Source: Fratercula arctica (Eukaryota > Chordata > Aves > Charadriiformes > Alcidae). From it: DNA of 64,000 nucleotides. The position numbers and the translations under genes were made by a program. Of this stretch, positions 39,701 through 48,085 are shown one piece after another (the first letter of the stretch is position 1; every line of letters begins with the position of its first letter). The notes under the pieces are model-generated. The model made no database searches. It was not told the origin of the DNA and saw nothing but the letters and a program-made list of their open reading frames with translations. The stretch is taken from assembly GCA_947846985.1 (NCBI GenBank), contig CANTUZ010000004.1, forward strand, positions 79,990,159-80,054,158. The letters are read 5' to 3'.

Positions 39701-42268
39701 ATTGGGAAAATTTTTTCCCCATTCGCTTTCTTGAGTGCGTACCCCACCTTAATTAAAATTAAGTCCTTTATAGGAAAATCCTCAATAAAGGTGGGATGGG
39801 AATCTAGTTCAAACCCTTCGCCAGCTTCAACACAGGGAAAACTATAAAACTATGAAGTTAGATTCCTTCTTGAGCTGGCGTACTTACAAAAATGTAACTC
39901 CTGACCTTCAGCTTAGCGATTCCTTTTAGAGGCTTGAATGGGGAAAGCGTGTTTTTACGCTAACGCGGATTTTCTTCAACAGGTACAAAACGTAGTTTGG
40001 TTATCGTTAGGGCAACAGCGACCCTCACGTGACCCAACTGGGTTTTTCTTTTCCTTCTTTTTAGATTTTTCCTTCAAAATCTAGTTGCGCTTAGGTAATA
40101 AAACCATGAATAAATGTAAGGGGGTCAAACATAACCCCTGGTGGATTAGCTATAAAAAGTAAGAAAAGTATATAAAGTGTAAATAAAAGTGTATAAAGTG
40201 CAATAAAATAATAAATTGGCTAAATTCACTGTGGCATTCTAGGGCGGTGGGGTTTTTTGTTGTGTTTTTGTTTGGTTTTTTTTTTTTAATGTCTTTTGTG
40301 GCGCCACCTTCGCTGGGTGAGAGCGTGGCCTGATCTCCCGCTGCGCCTCTCCCCCCCAGGTGCCAACGTGCAGAAGGGCAAACACCTGGAGACGCCGCTG
40401 CACGCCGCCGCCCAGCACCCCAGCACGGAGATCGTCAGCCTGCTCCTCGAATTCGGGGCGGACATCAACGCCAAAAACACCGATTTGGAGAGGCCGGTGG
40501 ATTTAGCCGCTCCGAGCAGTTTAGTGGAGAGGCTGCTGCTCCTCCACGAAGGTAACTCCCGCCTGTGGTTTTGCAACTGCCCTTTGAATTCTTAACCCAC
40601 CCCGACAGCCCGAACAACCCCTCTGATTGATAGAAGCCGGCGTTGCGCTTTGCGAAATGGATATATTAACAGTCAGGGAAATTCCTTTCTAAATTCCTTT
40701 CTAGCTATCAAAACACCGGGTGATATTTAGGCTGGGGCCAGAGCGCCCGCTGATCGAGCAGCACCAGAGTTTCTACAAAGCGAAAAAGTATCGTCGCGTC
40801 TGTATCAGGTGTTTCCGCAATTAAAGCTGCATTTTTATGGGCCCTCGCACACCTTGTTAAAAAAAGCAGCAGAGTATTTCCATTTCAGGTCAGGTGGAAA
40901 TGGTATTTGGTTGTCGGCCAGCTGTCCCAATATTTTTAAAAGAAGTCTATTTTTAAGTGGCACGCAAAGCACATTGTTTTGATTGTAGGCACAAGTTGCG
41001 TTTTCTAAATTTTCTTGACTTGAATTGTAAGTAACTGAGAAATAGGAGTCGACGCTTGAAGTCCCTTAAAACGCTTAAAGGTCTGTTGGCTTGGAGAATA
41101 TCCCAAAAGGGGACCGGATTTGTTCAGACTGACCTACGGAGAGCTTAAAAATAAGCAATAACAGAACAGTTGGTTATCACAAAATTCCCGCGGCGCGCCG
41201 GGTTTTTAGAATCTTTTAAAAAGGTGTCGGAAAAAACGAACCGGCGTGAGACGCGTAGGGATTTATTGGCACGGGAAAGGCGGCGACGCGTTCGTTTGGA
41301 GGGAGGGGGGAGGCGCCGGGGGGGCCAGAGGCGGCACCAGGAGCCGCTGCGGCCATTGAAGAGGGTCCAGGGGCTGGGGGGGGTTTCCCTGTTTATTCCT
41401 GCAGTGACGCACTGCTGGCGCCGCTTGTGGTGCCGGAGCGCGGGATTCACCTGCTCCAGGAATAACTAAAAAAAAAAAAAAAAACCCAACCACACAAAAA
41501 AACCTGCCGTTTTTAAAGGTGTTGACATCAGATATTTTCTGGGAGCAGGTTTTTCATTAAAAAAACCGCAAATCCTTTGCTGACCTGACCTTGCTGGTTT
41601 GAATGTTTCTCTGCTTATTTCCACGGTTTCAGCAGGGCAACGCAGGCAATGAAGGAAAAGGATAAATTTGCAAAACGTGACCTTTTTTTATTTTTCAGAA
41701 ATCCCATTATTTATAGAATCATAGAATCGTCTCGGTTGGACGGGACCTTTCAGACCATCAAGTCCAACCATCAACCCAACACTGCCAAACCCCCACTACC
41801 CCCACGTCCCTCAGCACCACGTCTGCTCGGCTTCTAAATCCCTCCAGGGATGGCGACTCCACCACTGCCCTGGGCAGCCTCTTCCAATGCTTCACAACCC
41901 TTTCCATGAAGGTCTTCCCAATATCCATCCTAAACCTCCCCTGGCGCAACTTGAGGCCGTTTCCTCTTGTCCCATGGCCTGTTCCTTGGGAGAAGAGCCC
42001 GACCCCCCCTGGCTGCCCGAGCTGTAGGGAGCGAGAAGGTCTCCCCTCAGCCTCAAGACTTACTGTCCGAGTCTGGTGTTAAAACAAACTACCGGCTTTT
42101 CTAGTTGTCTCATTTAACTCCTTTCCTTCTTCGTTTGCAGCCACCCCGTCCTCTCTGTGCCAGCTCTGCCGACTGTGTATCCGAAATTACATCGGGAGAG
42201 CCCGGCTGCACCTCGTCCCCCAGCTCCAGTTGCCAACGATACTCAAGAACTTCTTACAGTACAGATAA
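12509..42268 (+). CDS. ASB5: ASB5, ankyrin repeat and SOCS box protein 5 (complete, 7 exons)
   Basis: Join of 12509-12704, 34669-34748, 35839-35946, 37856-38006, 38126-38260, 40360-40551 and 42141-42268. All introns are GT-AG and all phases agree. The product is 329 aa, the length I recall for mammalian ASB5. Residues 1-65 form a hydrophobic, conserved N-terminus (about residues 17-43) ending in the [16 protein letters not shown] block. About six ankyrin repeats follow, with [54 protein letters not shown] and [11 protein letters not shown] cores. A C-terminal SOCS box follows (BC-box core [11 protein letters not shown], then the Cul5-box region [12 protein letters not shown]). By family, ASB proteins hold substrates for Elongin B/C-Cullin 5-Rbx2 ubiquitin ligases. 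The N-terminus, close to MSVLEENRPFAQQL in mammals, and the exon layout favour ASB5 over ASB9 and ASB11. I saw no frameshift or missing exon. Confidence 0.97.
13911..13973 (+). repeat. Imperfect TG-rich microsatellite with a G8 run
   Basis: Alternating GT/GTGA/GTAC sequence interrupted by eight Gs. Simple sequence in ASB5 intron 1 with no coding content. Confidence 0.7.
16109..16145 (+). repeat. A-rich tract interrupted by single Gs
   Basis: Runs of 9-12 A separated by single G bases, directly after TTTCTAG. Could be the decayed A tail of a retro-insert, but I recognise no body upstream. Confidence 0.7.
16411..16432 (+). repeat. 22-base homopolymeric C tract
   Basis: Twenty-two consecutive C after CTTTTTTCTT and before CAG-like AGTAAAG. 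In the intron this is a strong pyrimidine tract, and the complementary strand is a G22 run. The length is likely to be polymorphic or imprecise in the assembly. Confidence 0.85.
17829..17902 (-). mobile_element. CR1 3'-end fragment (short)
   Basis: Only the terminal ~70 bp: ATAGAATCATAG repeats, then GGTTGGAAGGGACCT, then CAACCCCCTGCCAT. The body is severely truncated. Confidence 0.85.
20005..20515 (+). mobile_element. Composite retroelement: ~232-bp novel head joined to CR1 3' tail (copy 1)
   Basis: Bases 20005 to about 20236 do not match other CR1 copies here for most of their length. CR1 similarity starts around 20216-20236 (the GACCAGTC...TTTCAGTGGTGCC region) and runs to the terminal ATTCTGTGAT. 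An inverted copy at 27736-28252 has the same left end, the same junction and the same tail end. By eye the head differs at one base (a CpG to TpG change) and the tail at about thirteen. Normal CR1 (49894-50432) has a different sequence upstream of the junction, so the head is foreign to CR1. It may be a SINE-like unit using a CR1 tail, or a template-switch product that was later copied. Confidence 0.75.
20674..21220. mobile_element. Probable solo LTR of an endogenous retrovirus (ERVL-like)
   Basis: The stretch opens TGTTACGGTTTGAGAAACCC and ends near CTCGAAACCTGCA. Between lie an AT-rich part (near 20800-20890) and a GC-rich part (20920-21190), with a composition like avian ERV LTRs. No gag, pol or env frame adjoins, so if real it is a solo LTR. 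I could not confirm a target-site duplication, and both ends and orientation are uncertain. Confidence 0.4.
23192..23490 (-). mobile_element. CR1 fragment (older subfamily)
   Basis: Starts GTAGAATCCTAG, then AGGTTGGAAGGGACC, TCCAACCATCAGCC and GGGCAGCCTCTTCCAATGC, and ends after CTTCCTCTTGTCCTC. It is more diverged than the copies at 36.8 or 49 kb and resembles those at 41.7 and 52.2 kb. Confidence 0.85.
24998..25018 (+). repeat. A-rich tract
   Basis: Near-pure A run followed by AAACAAAAAACC sequence. Simple sequence within intron 1; no retro-insert body recognised upstream. Confidence 0.6.
27736..28252 (-). mobile_element. Composite retroelement, inverted second copy (copy 2)
   Basis: Reverse complement of 20005-20515. 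It begins (right end, - strand) TGAGATGATGATGGC, runs through the same ~232-bp head and the same junction, and ends in the CR1 tail with ATTCTGTGATTCTGTGA. The head differs from copy 1 at one CpG; the tail differs at about thirteen positions by eye. It abuts an older CR1 of the same orientation at 28262, so it appears to have inserted into or beside that element. Both copies lie in ASB5 intron 1. Confidence 0.75.
28262..28765 (-). mobile_element. Older CR1 fragment interrupted by copy 2
   Basis: From ATTCAGATGGAATTTCC through GGGCACCACTGAGAAGAG and CTCCAGATGTGGCCTCACC to the AGGATCTCGCTG region. The - strand carries a recognisable CR1 reverse-transcriptase C-terminal frame, for example [13 protein letters not shown] and GVLVDNKL. 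Its own 3' end is missing where the composite element adjoins. Confidence 0.85.
34669..34748 (+). CDS. ASB5: ASB5 exon 2
   Basis: Completes the glycine codon begun in exon 1 and encodes [20 protein letters not shown] and KTLLSQ, the first ankyrin repeat. Acceptor TTATATAG, donor CACAG|GTGAAG; exits in phase 0. Confidence 0.95.
34749..35838 (+). other. ASB5: ASB5 intron 2
   Basis: GTGAAG...TTTAG intron of 1.1 kb. AT-rich, with no repeat or exon that I recognise. Confidence 0.85.
35839..35946 (+). CDS. ASB5: ASB5 exon 3
   Basis: Thirty-six codons, phase 0 at both ends: [20 protein letters not shown] then [16 protein letters not shown], the second ankyrin repeat. Donor AAT|GTAAGG. Confidence 0.95.
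36590..37062 (-). repeat. Long inverted repeat, arm A (unique 190 bp plus CR1 body)
   Basis: Reverse-complement match to 44626-45100. On the - strand it reads CR1 body, a truncated CR1 end at CCTTCCAACCCCCAAT, then about 190 bp of non-CR1 DNA containing AATAAA. The unique part differs from arm B at about four positions by eye, two of them CpG/TpG. Left of 36590 the two loci diverge. Confidence 0.85.
36779..37262 (-). mobile_element. CR1 element, 3' terminal repeats missing
   Basis: Starts (3' side) at TTGGGGGTTGGAAGGGACC without the usual ATTCTATG repeats and continues to the CTCCAACAGCTCCGTGTC region. The same premature 3' end occurs in arm B at 44908, showing that the two copies share ancestry as a unit. 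Confidence 0.9.
37856..38006 (+). CDS. ASB5: ASB5 exon 4
   Basis: Begins [20 protein letters not shown] and ends SPTHEAASR, with one base of a glycine codon left over. Covers the third ankyrin repeat and the start of the fourth. Acceptor GTTCTAG, donor AGAG|GTAAGG. GC-richer than exons 1-3. Confidence 0.95.
38126..38260 (+). CDS. ASB5: ASB5 exon 5
   Basis: Completes glycine and encodes [20 protein letters not shown], then [20 protein letters not shown] and KLLYA. The preceding intron is only 119 bp. Acceptor CCGACAG, donor GCAG|GTATGT; exits in phase 1. Confidence 0.95.
38261..40359 (+). other. ASB5: ASB5 intron 5
   Basis: GTATGT...CCCCCAG intron of 2.1 kb with short A/T tracts. No exon or recognised transposon. 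Confidence 0.8.
40360..40551 (+). CDS. ASB5: ASB5 exon 6
   Basis: Encodes [40 protein letters not shown] and [14 protein letters not shown], then [10 protein letters not shown]: the last ankyrin repeats and the lead-in to the SOCS box. Acceptor CCCCCCCAG, donor GAAG|GTAACT. Strongly GC-rich third positions. Confidence 0.95.
40552..42140 (+). other. ASB5: ASB5 intron 6
   Basis: GTAACT...TTTGCAG intron of 1.6 kb. Contains a GC-rich patch near 41180-41460, an A run at 41467-41484 and a CR1 at 41713-42060. Confidence 0.8.
41713..42060 (-). mobile_element. CR1 fragment in ASB5 intron 6
   Basis: ATAGAATCATAGAATCG terminal repeats, CGGTTGGACGGGACC, then TCCAACCATCAACCC and GGGCAGCCTCTTCCAATGC. Ends about 80 bp before the exon 7 acceptor. 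Same subfamily type as 23192 and 52227. Confidence 0.9.
42141..42268 (+). CDS. ASB5: ASB5 exon 7 (terminal; SOCS box and stop)
   Basis: Encodes [32 protein letters not shown] and ILKNFLQYR, then TAA at 42266-42268. This is the SOCS box. The BC-box leucine and cysteine (SLCQLC) that bind Elongin C in the family are present. The Cul5-box region reads LPTI. Confidence 0.96.
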
Positions 42269-42775
42269 CGCAGCCAGTAGCCTTCAGAAGCTCGGATAAC
42301 CAGTACTTTCTCTTCTTTCTGTTTATCCTACGTTTTCTCTACGGAACTGCTGGGCGGGAAAAAAAGCCTTTTTGCATATTACTTCCTTAAAAAAAAAAAA
42401 AGTCTCTTATCTTTGACAGGCGGGGTTGGTATATAATAATAATCAGGAGCCATTTCGCAAGTGGTGCCAAGGTGCGGATCGGGCTGAGCTGCGGGTGCGC
42501 GCGGATACTCGGGAAAGGGTTGTATGGCTTCAGCTTAACACGTACTAAACAGCTTTAGTGCTCTTAGTTTTAATCGTGTTCATACTTCTAAAAATCTGTT
42601 TGGCACGCCCGAGCCACCAAGGGTTTCTCCATTATTGTATTTGTTAAGTTTGTCCCTTTGGAGTCATTCTTTTATGTGTTTTTAAATTTCTATTCTTTGT
42701 GTACCTGAAAATACTCGCTGAGCGGTGCACTATGTACCCTGATAAAATAAAACGAACGCACGCCAAGTTTTCTGC
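42269..42775 (+). other. ASB5: ASB5 3' UTR (estimated)
   Basis: Runs from the stop codon to the first good poly(A) signal. Contains an A12 run at 42389 and AT-rich sequence. The end is inferred from the signal and has no transcript support. Confidence 0.5.
42746..42751 (+). terminator. ASB5: Poly(A) signal AATAAA of ASB5
   Basis: AATAAA within GATAAAATAAAACG, 478 bp after the stop, followed 20-40 bp later by the U-rich GTTTTCTGCTTTTCC. Confidence 0.5.
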
Positions 42776-42950
42776 TTTTCCTTTATATAAACAATTCCTT
42801 AACGGGAGTGAGAAACTCGCTTTAATTTTTCCTCGCTGCCCGTGCTGGGAACGGCATTTTTTTTTTTCAGGCGTGCACCGGGCATCAAGTCTCTGGTTAT
42901 CAGTACAATTAGTAAGTGTAAAAATCCCAGAGGAACGTTCCTCAGCAGCC

Positions 42951-43236
42951 TCAGTGCTGGGACTCTTCGTCTTGATTCTCGATCTCCTCTTTGATCTCCT
43001 CCTGTGAGACAGAAGCCCCTGGGCTCTTTCCTTGTCTTTCCAGGACAAAGCCGAATCACCGCCCCTGGGCACAGCAAATACTTACTTGCCTCGGGGAAGG
43101 GCGTGTGTTACCCTGTGGGATCCCTGAGGCTTCTGGAGGCGCTTCCTGGAGATGTGGCCACCGAATCGTCAGCCACAAGTTCAGGTGGTGGATGCGGGGC
43201 TCCGGCAATCCATCAGTTCCCTCTGTCAGGACGGGT
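42951..43236 (-). other. Unexplained spliceable frame on the - strand (two possible exons)
   Basis: On the - strand a consensus donor CAA|GTAAGTATT (exon edge 43086) and an acceptor TTCTGTCTCACAG (exon edge 43001) bound an 84-nt intron. Joining in phase 0 gives an upstream frame ending GNTRPSPRQ. The downstream exon encodes EEIKEEIENQDEESQH and a TGA at 42951-42953. The upstream exon could begin after CCAG at 43237. I recognise no protein family. It lies downstream of and antisense to ASB5 and may be a small unannotated gene, a relic, or chance. Confidence 0.22.
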
Positions 43237-43269
43237 CTGGCGCTGAGAAAGGACATTATTTCTCTTTTA

Positions 43270-43600
43270 TAAAGGGTTACCCAGCCCCGAAAGCGGCGCT
43301 GCGGAACGCCGGGATGCTCCAGCAGGCGCTTCTCTGCATCAGGCTGGAATCTTTTTTTTTTTTTTTTTTTTTTTTTTTCCCTCTCTCTTGCCCTTTTCCT
43401 CGGGGCTTCCTTCGAGAGCCGAGCGCGTCCGCCGGGGCTGGCGCTCGATTCCTGCCAACCCAAGCCGGAGCCACCCGCAGACTTGCCGCTGGCCCACGGT
43501 GGGGTCACCCTCTGCCGGTCCTGCTCCGTGACGCCGCTCACTAGTTATGTTCCGGCTGGAAAGGTGCTGAGCGAGCGGGGAACTAACCAGGGAGGAGGTT
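43270..43600. other. CpG-rich patch between the convergent genes
   Basis: CpG dinucleotides are visibly dense (GCGGCGCTGCGGAACGCC, GAGCGCGTCCGCC) compared with the rest of the window, interrupted by a 27-base T run. It could be a CpG island for an unrecognised transcript or simply a GC-rich segment. Confidence 0.35.
43352..43378 (+). repeat. 27-base T tract
   Basis: Uninterrupted T run within CpG-rich sequence. Together with the A30 run at 44008 it forms a perfect but unspecific inverted pair. Confidence 0.85.
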
Positions 43601-44004
43601 TTCCCAAAGAGGAATGCTTACCCAGCTCCTAAATTAGCTCCGCCAACTGAAAAAGCAGCTCTCGGACACTTGCCCTTGTTAAGAGTCATCTTAATTTGCT
43701 GCTGTTCCCTGCAAAGGCTCCGGCGAGAGCCTCTCTGGAGTCCCCTTGGAGTCCGAGGGGAGCAGGGGAGCTGCCTGCGGCCCATAACGCGCGTTTGGTA
43801 ACGGAGCGAGCGGGTGGGTGGGGATTTCACCCAGAAACCAGTCATTTCTGGATTTACATGCGATGCCCTTAATTTGTATGACTTCAGGCCAGCCACGGCA
43901 GCGGTTTGGATGGAGGAGGAGATGGCGCAGATGTAGGAGATGGTGTGGGGCCTCCCCTGCGGCTCCACACGGCGCTTCTCAACGTCTGACTCGGGAAAAG
44001 TGTC

Positions 44005-44007
<3 letters not shown>

Positions 44008-44037
<30 letters not shown>
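44008..44037 (+). repeat. 30-base A tract
   Basis: Uninterrupted A run after GTGTCATT. Possibly a retro-insert tail, but I recognise no body to its left. Confidence 0.85.
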
Positions 44038-44039
<2 letters not shown>

Positions 44040-44625
44040 AAAAGCGCTCTCCCGTCCTGTACAAGGCAGGCAGTTCTCAGCAGTCAGGGCTGTTCCGCAA
44101 AACACCCGCTGGACGCAAAACTACATCATCTGACGAGTTTGCAGGTGTTGGGCACCTCTTTCTCCGTGACTCTGTGGGAGGCAGGACAAGGTGGCAGAGG
44201 CACCCAAGAAGCAGCTGACGAGTAATGCCGCAACTTCCCTCCCAGGCAACACACAGGTCTCAACACCATCGCGCACCTGTGGCCAGCAGATAATTATATG
44301 AAAATGGAGGGGGCTGGGGGAGCCGAGCCGAGCCGGCGCCATGGAATGGGGACAAACAGCACCAGGATGGGGCGGGACCGGCCGGCGCTGCCCCCGCAGG
44401 ACACGGTGCGGCAGCAAGGGCTTGGGCAGGGCAGGCCACGCTGGTGCCACGCACCCAAAATACCCAGTAACGAAACACCCGACATGAGCATTTGGGAACG
44501 TTCTTTCCAAAAAAATGGTCCCTTCTTTAGCCAGGAATGAAACAGGCTCGTTATTGTTCTCATTATGCGTTTACACAGCGGGGCCAGGATGGGCTGAATT
44601 CCCCGTATGGGCCTGCGGGAGAGAT

Positions 44626-45145
44626 GGGGAGGGACTCTGGATCAGGGAGGGGAGCCGTGGGACGAGGGGGAAGGGTTTTACACTGACAGAGGGGAGACTG
44701 AGATGGGATCTGAGGCAGAAATTCTTGGCTGTGAGGGGGGTGAGCCCCTGGCCCAGGTTGCCCAGAGAAGCTGTGGCTGCCCCATCCCTGGAGGGGTTCA
44801 AGGCCAGGTTGGACGGGGCTTGGAGCAACCTGGGCTGGTGGGAGGTGTCCCTGCCCAGGGCAGGGGGTGGCACTGGGTGATATTTAAGGTCCCTTCCAAC
44901 CCCCAATCCTTGTGCTAGCTGAAGTAGGGAGGAATTGGGTTTGTTAAGCATCTGTGTATTTGTTTCCTTTTTCTGTAGTAACATAGACACACTCCACCTG
45001 GTTCTCAAAACTCATCTGTAAGGACAATAAATACTTCCCTGGCAAAGATCAGAGATTTGGGAAACGACGTGTTTGAACTCTGATGTCAGCCGAGATTGTG
45101 GGCTTTAAGGTCCCTTCCAACCCAAACCCTTCTGTAATTCCATAA
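44626..45145 (+). mobile_element. Chimeric CR1: body, ~190 bp unique DNA, second CR1 tail (inverted repeat arm B)
   Basis: Bases 44626-44908 are CR1 (+) lacking its terminal repeats. Bases 44909-45100 match the unique DNA beside the CR1 in ASB5 intron 3 (arm A), including AATAAA at 45026-45031. Bases 45104-45145 are a second, normal CR1 end (TTTAAGGTCCCTTCCAACCC onward). The same ~20-bp CR1 motif therefore stands on both sides of the unique block. This fits retrotransposition of a read-through transcript finished by template switching onto a CR1 end, or an inverted duplication. Confidence 0.75.
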
Positions 45146-46399
45146 AATTGTCAGGAAATCTGCGCGTGTAATTCATGGCTTCACGTATCAGCCCATTGTG
45201 CAAATACACGCTGGCCTTTGCGGCTGCTTTTCTAAACCTATTCCCCGCCCCGTGGTTTTACTAATTTTTATCTAGAGCAAAGATAACTCTGGGTTTTGTC
45301 TCCGTCCTACGTAAATGTGTAAACTTCAAGTTTTTTAAAAAACCCTAGTGCTGGTTGTGAGGAGGGTATCTCCACTCAGGAGTTCAGCCTTGTTTCCTGT
45401 GCACAGAACGGCGTTTCTTGCCTTAGCGTCATCTTACATTGTAATTCTGGATTTAAATTATTTTCCCCAATGAAGAAATTCAATGACACGGATTTGAAGG
45501 GTCTTGTCCCTGTTCAAAGGGAGTCTTTGCAATGGGGAGAGTTTACAGCACGACAAGAGTTTTTCGGTGTTGTTTTGGAACCCACCTGGGAAGGTCTGGC
45601 GGGGGACGGAGCCCGGGAAGGTCCCAGCGGTGTCGGGAACGTTGCTCAGATTCTTCCCCTGGAGCCACGAATTGTAGGGAAAAATCGAAGTTAAACTTAG
45701 GCGAGATGTAACAGCGATTGGAAAGCACCGGCTGTAGAGCTTGATGAACCTCGGTATTCAAATAGAGCTCGGACTTGTGCAGAAGAGTCAAACGACCATT
45801 TGAAGACAAAGGATTCCTTAATATGAAGGGGAAACGTCGGCCTGTGACCGGCTGTGCCAGACGGTGCAGTCACACGTCAGCAAACAATCCGAAATTCGAT
45901 TTGGAAAGGCCGAATCCCTAAGTGTTGCGCCCACAGCAGCAAACGCGACGACAACCGTCCCTGCCAGTTCCCATCGCTCGCCACCACAAAGAAAAGCCCC
46001 ATTTGGTTCACAGCGACCGTTACCCCACGGATTCCCACGAAAAAAGGGCCCTTTGACTCAATTTTTGCATTTCAGCAAGGAAGGAGTTCTTACCCCTCAC
46101 TCCCCAACGAGAGAGACGAGGGAGTTGTCCAGGATTCCATGATAAGACACGATTTACGCGCCACAAATTGATGTGGTGATACTGCGTATTGTAAGATATT
46201 TAAAAAATGTGAAATATTGGGAGAAATCCGGAGGACGCAGCAAAAGATGGCAGATGTAGGAGGGGTGGCGCCGAGGCCCCCGTCGCTCCCCGGCTCTCCG
46301 GTAAGCACCGTTTCAGACCAGCTGGCGCAGTTGCCGTGGCAAAACACAACCGGCCGGTCCTTCGGCAGGAGCAGCCCCTCAGACACACACTGCCACACC
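45146..46399. other. Convergent intergenic DNA, no gene recognised
   Basis: No exon chain seen on either strand. A short + strand ATG frame at 46246 followed by GTAAGC was considered and rejected. Vertebrate synteny places SPATA4 between ASB5 and WDR17, but nothing like its calponin-homology-like domain was found here or in 42.8-44.6 kb. Confidence 0.45.
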
Positions 46400-48085
46400 A
46401 TTCTTTCACAAATTAGGAATTTTTATTTCTGAAATCCAACTCTCGCCCCCCCCCCCCACCGCCGCCTCAAGCTCCACAGGGTTAAACAAAGGAAAACATT
46501 TCCCAAACGATTCCTGCAAAAAGCAAAACCTTCTATTCCGGCAGCCAAATACGTACAAAAATGTTTTCCTATGGGTTCCAAAACAGCTAATTTCCCGCCT
46601 CCCCCCCCCCTAGATACCACAAACCCTTTGACAACGCTCTAGAACATTGACAGAATGAAATTTTAACTTTTTAAAGTGAAAAAACCCCCACCAAAGCAGA
46701 CGGGAGCGCATTATTTCTCCGCTCCCCCTGGCCTTCCCCGCGCGGCGGCGGCGCTCTGTGGGGGAAAGGCGGCCGCCGCGCGCCCACCACGACCCACGGC
46801 CTCTCTTGAAATAGTTCTGCCAATTCTCAGTCGCGACTGTTTTTTATCTGTCATGTCACCACCAGGATTTTGAAATTTACTCTAAAGCAGCAACAAAAAA
46901 AAAATGAAAAAAAAATATAAATAGAAGAGCAGATGAAGTAGATTTCCACTTGTGTGCCATGAATGAAGCTAATAAAGAATATTATAACGACGGCGTCTTT
47001 CCTACGGGTAATTCTAAGAATTATTAATAAGAACAGGTGTAAGATTTGCCTTACGATTCCATTCCGTACTAGACACAGCTTTAAAATTTAAACATTCTTA
47101 GTATTCTATTGCCATAATTTTCTTCCCATTGGAGCCCAGCTTTAGTAAATAAAAATATATGCACAAGTATTTACTTCTGGTCTGTCGTACTAATATTTAT
47201 AACTAATACAAAATGTAAAAAGAAAGCAAGTGTTTTAAATGTACAGAACATATTTAAATAATTTCAATACATTTGCTGTTGGTTCCTTACAAACCCTTTG
47301 GTTTTTTTTGGTTTTTTTAAAAAAAAAAAAAAAAAAAGTTTTATAAATATATTTTAGCTTCCAGTGAAAGAAGAAGGGGGACGGTCACCAAAGATGAACT
47401 TATTAGAAAATAGAATTTTATAATAATCTAGATATTCAAACCTATCTAAGCAAAACGTCAGGAAACAGCTCTGTACTGATGTTAAAGCACAAGAATTAAT
47501 GGATGGGAAAAAAAAAATAAAATATCATTAAGCACTTTGGAACTTTTCTGTTTGCGCTAGAATCCTGCGTGTAAAAAGGAGTTAAAATTCCAAAGGGGGG
47601 ACCCAACGCGTGAAGCAGCCGCAGATTCCGGGCGTTCTAAACCCAGGCTGCGGTCGCTAGCGGTGAAGGCATTCGATTATTCCGCGTTTCAGAGCGTGTT
47701 TGTGGGTTTCACAGTTTGTTCTCGACCCTCTAAAACCAGATATTTCCTTACTGTTTCCTGCAGATATTCCCTTGCATCCTTTCCAAGGCGCCTGTCACAC
47801 AGAACTGACCGAAATACATCGGAATTGTCTGACAATTAGTTAAAAAAAAAAAAGACATGGCTGTCTATGACATTAGGACTTTTTGTGGTTGGTTGGTTTT
47901 TTTTTTTTCTTTGGATTCTCAAATAACTTTTTCTTTGGATTATCAACGAACATTTGTATAGAAATCCTTTTCTTACAATTTTCAAAGTCCAAGTTAATTG
48001 CCCTTCAGGAGGAATCTTTCCATCCTTTCCAATCAAGGTCAGCGAGGTTATTTCCAGCCCTCGGAAGCCGCGAGGAGACGCCTCC
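46400..48085 (-). other. WDR17: WDR17 3' UTR (estimated)
   Basis: From the stop codon leftwards to the first convincing - strand poly(A) site. AT-rich in the middle, with a T/A homopolymer pair at 47301-47338, C runs near 46447 and 46601, and a GC-rich patch near 46730-46800. The extent is an inference. Confidence 0.45.
46422..46427 (-). terminator. WDR17: Poly(A) signal AATAAA of WDR17
   Basis: TTTATT on the + strand. On the - strand it is followed within about 45 nt by a GU-rich stretch (GGTGTGGCAGTGTGTGTC), the usual downstream element. This gives a 3' UTR of about 1.7 kb. Confidence 0.5.

Noticed and set aside
43352..44037. T27 and A30 tracts as a structured inverted repeat
   Set aside because: Homopolymer pairing only. 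It gives no evidence of a shared origin or function.
46246..46302. + strand ATG in good context with a Pro-rich frame followed by GTAAGC, like a first coding exon
   Set aside because: No downstream + strand exons could be found before the WDR17 coding region. It lies just beyond the inferred WDR17 cleavage site and resembles no known N-terminus.
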